Source: Gemmatimonadales bacterium (GTDB lineage: Bacteria; Gemmatimonadota; Gemmatimonadetes; Gemmatimonadales; GWC2-71-9). Taken from it: a DNA stretch of 5,753 bases. Numbering within the stretch: the first letter of the stretch is position 1; every line of letters begins with the position of its first letter. The position numbers and the translations under genes are program-made. The DNA is taken from the NCBI GenBank assembly GCA_004525055.1, contig SPDF01000124.1, positions 1-5,753 on the forward strand. The letters are read 5' to 3'. The notes beneath the pieces are model-generated. The model saw only the letters and a program-made list of their open reading frames with translations. It was not told the DNA's origin and did not search any database. This document shows positions 1 to 5,753 of the stretch, in pieces.

Positions 1-1278
1 ATCGGGACGGGGGTCGGTTCCGCCACCTGGCCGATGGACGCGCTGCCGACGCCAGAAGCCGTCGACTGGGCCGCACTCAAGAACGTTCCCGTCGTGCTCA
101 TCACCGGGAGCAACGGGAAGACAACTGTCACCCGGTTGGTGAGCGGGATGATGGCCGCGGCGGGCCACGTGGCCGGCCATACGTCGACCGACGGCGTGCT
201 GGTCGGGGGCGAATTGCTCGAGGCGGGGGACTTCTCGGGACCGGGAGGCGCGCGCCGTCTGCTGCGCGATCCGCGCGTGGAGATGGCCGTCCTGGAGACA
301 GCCCGCGGCGGGCTGCTCCGCCGGGGCCTCGCGATCGACCACGCCGACGTGGCGCTCGTCACCAATATCGCGGAAGATCATCTCGGCGAGTCTGCCGTCT
401 ATTCACTCGCCGACCTGGCGGAGGCCAAGCTGGTCGTGGCTCGGGCACTCGGAGGGACACGGCCCCTGGTGCTGAACGCCGACGATCCCGCGCTCGTCGA
501 TGCCGGACATGCGCTCGCCACCTGGTTTTCGCTCGATCCCGAACATCCCATCCTCGCCGATGCGCGTCGTCAGGGCGCGCCAACCGCTACGGTGCGCGAC
601 GGCCAGGTCATGCTCGGTCACGGGGAGCGCGAGCGCCCGATCACTCCGCTGAGCCGAATCCCGATCACGATCGGCGGAGCGGCACGCTACAACGTTTCCA
701 ACGCCCTCGCCGCGGCACTGGTTGGCTCGCTGCTCGGCCTCGACGACGCCGCGATCGCCACCGGGCTTGCCGCACTGACCAACAGCCCGACCGGCAATCT
801 CGGCCGCCTGAATGCGTTTGAGTTCGGTGGCCTCCGTCTCTTCGTCGATTTCGCCCATAACCCGCACGGCCTGACCGCGCTGATGGACATGGCGCAGGCA
901 CTCCCCGCCACACGGCGCCTCGTGGTCATTGGACAGGCCGGTGACCGGGACGATCAGGCGATTCGGGCGTTGGCGCGCACCGCCTGGATGGGCGCACCCG
1001 ATCGGGTCATCGTGAAAGAGATGCCCTCGTACCTGCGTGGGCGTGCGGCGGGAGAGGTGACTGGAATGCTGCTCGACGAACTCCGCTCACTCGGCGCGCA
1101 GGAGGAGCAGCTGGATCTTGCCGTCGGTGAGCTGCAGGCCGCCAGGCAGGCGCTCGCCTGGGGGCGCGACGGAGACCTGCTCCTGCTGACCGTGCATGCC
1201 GACCGCGATACCGTGCTCCGATTCCTGCAGCGACTGGCCGCCCAGCAGTGGACCGCCGGGAAACCGCTCCCCGAGTGA
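1..1278 (+). CDS. Mur ligase family protein, cyanophycin-synthetase-like ligase domain (5' end outside window)
   Basis: This is an ATP-dependent amide-bond-forming ligase of the Mur family. The frame is open from base 1, so the true start lies upstream; the first in-window ATG (base 34) falls just before the ligase core and is probably not the start. Counting from that ATG, the protein shows the P-loop GSNGKTT (residues 25-31), a STDG segment (51-54), LETARGG (87-93, with the acidic residue E88), NIAEDHLG (111-118), a Lys at about 132 where Mur ligases often carry a carbamylated Lys, LNADDP (147-152), and DFAHNP (272-277), the counterpart of the family's D-Y-A-H-N-P. The order and wording of these motifs match the C-terminal half of cyanophycin synthetase (CphA) better than MurC-F. 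The linker just before the P-loop does not look like CphA's ATP-grasp/ligase junction, so this may be a stand-alone CphA-like ligase. The substrate is unknown. The stop codon overlaps the amidase start, implying one operon. Family is confident; specific reaction is not. Confidence 0.9.
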   Translation: MGTGVGSATWPMDALPTPEAVDWAALKNVPVVLITGSNGKTTVTRLVSGMMAAAGHVAGHTSTDGVLVGGELLEAGDFSGPGGARRLLRDPRVEMAVLETARGGLLRRGLAIDHADVALVTNIAEDHLGESAVYSLADLAEAKLVVARALGGTRPLVLNADDPALVDAGHALATWFSLDPEHPILADARRQGAPTATVRDGQVMLGHGERERPITPLSRIPITIGGAARYNVSNALAAALVGSLLGLDDAAIATGLAALTNSPTGNLGRLNAFEFGGLRLFVDFAHNPHGLTALMDMAQALPATRRLVVIGQAGDRDDQAIRALARTAWMGAPDRVIVKEMPSYLRGRAAGEVTGMLLDELRSLGAQEEQLDLAVGELQAARQALAWGRDGDLLLLTVHADRDTVLRFLQRLAAQQWTAGKPLPE

Positions 1279-2735
1279 CCGCCGACCTCCGGTCTGGATT
1301 CGCAACCGCCGGTGAGCTCGCGGCAGCAATACGTGAGCGTCGGTTGAGCGCGGTCGAGGCCCACGATCTCTACGCCGCCCGCATCGATCGCCTGAATCCC
1401 CCGCTGAATGCCATCGTCATCCCCAACCCGCAGGCCCGCGACCGCGCTATCGCCGCCGATGAGGCGCTGGCCCGCGGGGAATCGTGGGGACCACTGCACG
1501 GTGTCCCTGTCACCATCAAGGACATCTTTGACGTGCGCGGGCTCCGGAACACTGCCGGCTATGCGCCGGCCCGCGACAATGTTTCCACCAGCAACGCGAC
1601 CGTTGTGCAGCGCATCCTCGATGCCGGGGCCGTCATCCTGGGCAAGACCAACGTCCCCCTGCTCTGCTATGACTGGCAGTGCGTGAGCCCCATCTTCGGC
1701 CGCACCAACAACCCCTGGAATCTCGACCGGACACCCGGTGGAAGCACCGGGGGTGGCGCCGCGGCGCTCGCCGCCGGGCTCACGCCCCTGGAAATCGGCA
1801 GCGATGCCGCCGGATCGATCAGGATTCCCGCCCATTTCTGCGGTGTATTCGGACTCAAGCCGACGGAACATCGGGTATCGGGGGCCGGGCACGGTGAACT
1901 TCCGGGCGCCCCACCCCGTGGCCTTCGCCATATGGTGAGCTTCGGACCGCTCGCCCGAAATGTGGCCGACCTGCGGCTCGCGTTGACCCTGCTCGAAGGG
2001 CCCGACGGCCGCCATTCGGAAGTGCCCCCGATGCCGCCGACCGCACCGACGCGAGAGCCGCCCGCGGCCACCGAGCTCCGCATCGCGTGGGTGGACGCGC
2101 TTCCGCACGGGCCAGTTTCGAGCGAGACCGCCACCGCAATGCGCGCCGCCGCGGCATCGCTGGAAATCGCCGGCTGCTCACTGGAGCGGGTGGCGCCCGC
2201 CGACTTCGACCTGCACGACGCGCTGGAGTTGTGGGGGGAGATCAACGGGTTCGAAATGGGAGTGATGACGCCGGCGCCGATCCGGCTCCTGCTCCGGCAC
2301 GGCACCTACTTCGGCCTCGGCCGGACCCGCTGGACTCGCGGGCTCCGCGGGGGGCTCGCCCTGGACCCGCGGCGGTTCGTGCGGGCCCTGGCCGCGCGCG
2401 ACGAGATGATTGCCGGCCTGGAGCAGTTCCTCGCCCGGTTCGACGCCTGGATGCTCCCCGTCTCCCCGACCGCCGCCTTCCCACACATGCGATCGGGCAA
2501 GCCGCTCGTCATCAATGGCGTCAAGGTGGCGTATACCACGGCGGTCGGGGCCTACTCGGCGCCGTTCAACCTTACGGGGAATCCTGCGGTGGTGGTTCCA
2601 GCTGGTCAGACCCCCGATGGGATGCCGGTCGGTGTGCAACTGGTGGGGCGGCGGTGGGACGACGACGCCCTGCTCGCGGTGGCGGACCGGGTGTCCCAGA
2701 TCCTCGGGCCATTTCAAGTCCCGCCAGGATACTGA
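1275..2735 (+). CDS. Amidase-signature family hydrolase
   Basis: This is a probably cytoplasmic amidohydrolase that cleaves a carboxamide or peptide-type amide; no signal peptide is visible. I chose the GTG at 1275 because it overlaps the upstream TGA by 4 bp (GTGA), a typical coupled start. It gives 486 aa, the usual size for the family. An in-frame GTG at 1248 would add nine residues; neither start has a clear Shine-Dalgarno site. The catalytic triad is complete: Lys82 in VTIKDIFDVRG, cis-Ser157 in GGSTGGGAA and nucleophile Ser181 in GSDAAGSIRIPA. The spacing of 24 residues between the two serines is as in GatA and FAAH. Small departures from the common signature are Thr for the second Ser of GGSSGG and DAAGS for D-T-G-G-S. 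No gatC or gatB lies beside it, so a role as GatA in Glu-tRNA(Gln) amidotransfer is unlikely. The neighbouring ligase suggests a peptide or poly-amino-acid substrate, but that is inference. Confidence 0.93.
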   Translation: MTADLRSGFATAGELAAAIRERRLSAVEAHDLYAARIDRLNPPLNAIVIPNPQARDRAIAADEALARGESWGPLHGVPVTIKDIFDVRGLRNTAGYAPARDNVSTSNATVVQRILDAGAVILGKTNVPLLCYDWQCVSPIFGRTNNPWNLDRTPGGSTGGGAAALAAGLTPLEIGSDAAGSIRIPAHFCGVFGLKPTEHRVSGAGHGELPGAPPRGLRHMVSFGPLARNVADLRLALTLLEGPDGRHSEVPPMPPTAPTREPPAATELRIAWVDALPHGPVSSETATAMRAAAASLEIAGCSLERVAPADFDLHDALELWGEINGFEMGVMTPAPIRLLLRHGTYFGLGRTRWTRGLRGGLALDPRRFVRALAARDEMIAGLEQFLARFDAWMLPVSPTAAFPHMRSGKPLVINGVKVAYTTAVGAYSAPFNLTGNPAVVVPAGQTPDGMPVGVQLVGRRWDDDALLAVADRVSQILGPFQVPPGY

Positions 2736-2758
2736 AGACGCGCCTACTCTCTCAGTTC

Positions 2759-2843
2759 TGTCATTGCGAGGAGGCCCCGCCAGGGGTCGACGAAGCAATC
2801 TCGAGCCAGATTGCTTCGGCCACTGCGTGGCCTCGCAATGACA
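2759..2843. repeat. Palindromic dispersed-type repeat element, cloverleaf-like fold
   Basis: An 85-bp element almost fills the gap between the convergent amidase and ABC-F genes. Its ends are a perfect 13-bp inverted repeat: TGTCATTGCGAGG at 2759-2771 and CCTCGCAATGACA at 2831-2843. Inside are three smaller hairpins: 2773-2778 with 2783-2788 (one G-T pair), a perfect 11-bp stem CGAAGCAATCT at 2791-2801 with 2808-2818 (6-nt loop), and GGCCAC at 2818-2823 with GTGGCC at 2827-2832. The last shares a few bases with the outer stem. Drawn together they give a four-way junction. Sequences of the type TCATTGCGAGG...GAAGCAATCT are, from memory, a recurring intergenic repeat in many bacterial genomes, often mis-called as small proteins. 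It encodes no credible protein. It could block transcription from both sides, but neither strand has a T-run after the stem, so a standard intrinsic terminator is not shown. Confidence 0.85.
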
Positions 2844-2865
2844 AAAGAAATGTTGCGAACCCGCT

Positions 2866-4796
<1,931 letters not shown>

Positions 4797-4812
<16 letters not shown>

Positions 4813-5150
4813 TCTTTCCAGGTTGCTTCTGCCGCGCCGACGGTCACCCGCTGCTGGTACCGCACGAGGGGGGTCCGGAGCAGCATCGGTTCTTCGGCGA
4901 GTCGGTCGAGCCAGCGGTCGTCGGAGAGGGCGGCGCTGCGGAGGCCAAGCTCAGCGAAACGCTTGCCGTCACGATCCACCAGGGCTGCCACCCCAAACTT
5001 CTGGGCGAACCGGCGCAATTCACCGGGCGAGGCGGCCTTCACCTGCAGGTCCACGACGTGGACCTTCACGCGCCTCTCCGCGAAGAAGCGAAGCGCCTTG
5101 CGTGTGTCCTGACATTTCTTCGTCCCGAAGATCTGCACTTCAATCGCCAC
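4797..5150 (-). CDS. ArsC/Spx/YffB-like thioredoxin-fold protein
   Basis: This is a small (117 aa) cytoplasmic protein of the arsenate reductase-like group, which includes ArsC, Spx and YffB. I chose the GTG at 5150 because GAGG lies 6 nt upstream (5157-5160 on the opposite strand) and the protein then begins MAIEVQIFGTKKC, directly at the first strand of the fold. The reading frame stays open much further upstream, but that part is antisense to the exchanger gene and not protein-like. Cys13, in FGTKKCQDTRKAL, is at the position of the redox Cys of the family and is the only Cys in the protein; the second Cys of a CxxC is Thr16. The segment LLRTPLVR (90-97) followed by VTVG and a Trp-rich end (WKEW, 111-114) matches the family's C-terminal pattern. 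Nothing nearby, such as ArsR or ArsB, supports an arsenic role. The end overlaps the ABC-F gene by 16 bp, so they are co-transcribed. Fold is confident, reaction unknown. Confidence 0.88.
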
Positions 5151-5210
5151 GGCCCGCCTCAATGCTCCGCACTCGTCGCCTGGCCGGTCCGGGGGATTCC
5201 GGGCGGCAGA

Positions 5211-5267
5211 ACGGCGGGAAAGGTACAGGAATGCCCCGCTCCACACAGGCCCGGGATTTCCCGCCGT
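5211..5267. repeat. 11-bp perfect inverted repeat in divergent intergenic region
   Basis: ACGGCGGGAAA at 5211-5221 and TTTCCCGCCGT at 5257-5267 are exact reverse complements separated by 35 bp. The right arm ends 6 bp before the TATATT box of the exchanger gene. The same arm takes part in two smaller overlapping palindromes, CGGGATTTCCCG (5252-5263) and CCCGC-CGT-GCGGG (5260-5272). This could be a pair of operator half-sites serving one or both divergent genes, or a stem in the leader of the minus-strand transcript. The function is inferred only from position and symmetry. Confidence 0.45.
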
Positions 5268-5273
5268 GCGGGG

Positions 5274-5279
5274 TATATT
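5274..5279 (+). promoter_or_regulatory. Probable -10 box of the exchanger gene (leaderless-type spacing)
   Basis: TATATT is the only strongly AT-rich hexamer near the start and differs from the bacterial -10 consensus TATAAT at one position. Seven bases separate it from ATG 5287, which puts the expected transcription start at or next to the A of the ATG. I see no convincing TTGACA-like -35 box 16-18 bp upstream (about 5250-5257). GGAGG at 5280-5284 is also present but lies only 2 nt from the ATG, closer than a working Shine-Dalgarno site normally is. Confidence 0.5.
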
Positions 5280-5286
5280 GGAGGCC

Positions 5287-5753
5287 ATGGAATTCCTGCT
5301 CCCGGTACTGTTGGTGGTACTCGGCCTCGGCCTCCTCGCCGGCGGCGGCGAGGCGCTGGTGCGCGGCGCGACGACCATTGCCCGGATCGCCGGGCTGACC
5401 CCGGCCGTGATTGGGCTGACGGTCGTGGCCGCGGGCACCTCCCTGCCGGAACTCGTGGTCAGCATCCTGGCCGCCCTGCACGGGACGCCCGACATCGCCG
5501 TCGGCAACGTGGTGGGCTCCAACATCTTCAACATCGGCTTGGTGCTGGGCGCAGCGGCATTGGTCGCCCCCCTGGTGGTCCACGGCGCCGCCGTTCGCCT
5601 CGAATGGCCAATCATGTTCCTGGCCAGCTGGATCGGCTTCCTGCTCATGCGCGACTTCGGCCTCGACCGGATGGAGGGCGGGTTCTTCGTCGCCTCCCTG
5701 ATCGTGTTCATGGCCTACTCGGTCTATATCGCGCGGTATGAGGTGAGCCCGGC
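5287..5753 (+). CDS. Sodium/calcium exchanger family (CaCA) membrane protein, N-terminal half (3' end outside window)
   Basis: This is an inner-membrane cation antiporter, typically exchanging Ca2+ for Na+ or H+. The frame is open from ATG 5287 to the right edge, giving 155 codons; full family members are roughly twice that or a little more. Hydrophobic segments lie at about residues 3-20, 37-62, 76-98, 106-121 and 131-149. The alpha-1 repeat is complete and conserved: GLTVVAAGTSLPELVVS (43-59) and GNVVGSNIFNI (73-83). Glu55 in the GTSLPE motif corresponds to the ion-binding glutamate of alpha-1 in structurally known exchangers such as NCX_Mj; the partner alpha-2 repeat should lie beyond the window. 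VRGA and IAR before alpha-1 also fit the family. The gene is divergent from the ArsC-like/ABC-F operon. Start choice rests on the family's usual N-terminus and on the TATATT box 7 nt upstream. Ion specificity cannot be told from this half. Confidence 0.93.
   Translation, partial: MEFLLPVLLVVLGLGLLAGGGEALVRGATTIARIAGLTPAVIGLTVVAAGTSLPELVVSILAALHGTPDIAVGNVVGSNIFNIGLVLGAAALVAPLVVHGAAVRLEWPIMFLASWIGFLLMRDFGLDRMEGGFFVASLIVFMAYSVYIARYEVSP

Noticed and set aside
954..2108. 384-codon open frame on the minus strand across the ligase-amidase junction
   Set aside because: It is antisense to two genes with intact catalytic motifs, and the translation is Gly/Arg-rich with no domain.
2736..2865. Intrinsic terminator for the amidase or ABC-F transcript
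   Set aside because: The palindrome could stall polymerase, but no T-run follows the stem on either strand, so a standard terminator is not supported.
5151..5286. A promoter for the ArsC-like/ABC-F operon on the minus strand
   Set aside because: The best -10 candidate (TACCTT, around 5221-5226 read on the minus strand) is weak and has no matching -35 box; one must exist somewhere upstream, but I cannot place it.
5151..5711. Upstream extension of the ArsC-like reading frame to about 304 codons
   Set aside because: The extra part runs antisense through the exchanger gene and is Pro/Ser/Thr/Arg-rich filler; the family's fold begins right at the GTG at 5150, which has a ribosome binding site.

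Overview
The window is GC-rich (about two thirds G+C by eye), densely coding chromosomal DNA of a free-living bacterium. Strong GC bias at third codon positions, GTG starts and the gene mix would fit Gemmatimonadota or a similar high-GC phylum. That assignment is an impression from protein style and is not proven here.

Layout, left to right. (1) A plus-strand Mur ligase-family gene, cut by the left edge, resembles the C-terminal ligase half of cyanophycin synthetase. (2) Overlapping it by 4 bp on the same strand is an amidase-signature hydrolase with an intact Lys/cis-Ser/Ser triad. (3) A 130-bp convergent gap is mostly filled by an 85-bp dispersed-type palindromic element that can be drawn as a four-way, cloverleaf-like structure. 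(4) On the minus strand lies a two-gene unit, read right to left: a small single-cysteine ArsC/Spx-like thioredoxin-fold protein, whose end overlaps the start of an ABC-F ATPase. (5) A 136-bp divergent gap holds an 11-bp perfect inverted repeat and a TATATT box exactly 7 nt before the next start codon. (6) A plus-strand cation/Ca2+ exchanger (CaCA family) is cut by the right edge; about half the protein is visible.

How they work together: the ligase and amidase are very probably co-transcribed and translationally coupled, which suggests making and breaking amide bonds in one pathway, but the substrate cannot be read from the sequence. The ArsC-like protein and ABC-F form a second operon, probably a housekeeping or stress/translation pair. 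The exchanger is transcribed divergently from that operon and may be translated from a leaderless mRNA.

I see no defence system, phage, integrase, CRISPR array, tRNA or rRNA. The most unusual items are the structured repeat, the divergent regulatory gap and the ligase-amidase pair. None of them is strong evidence for a wholly new system.
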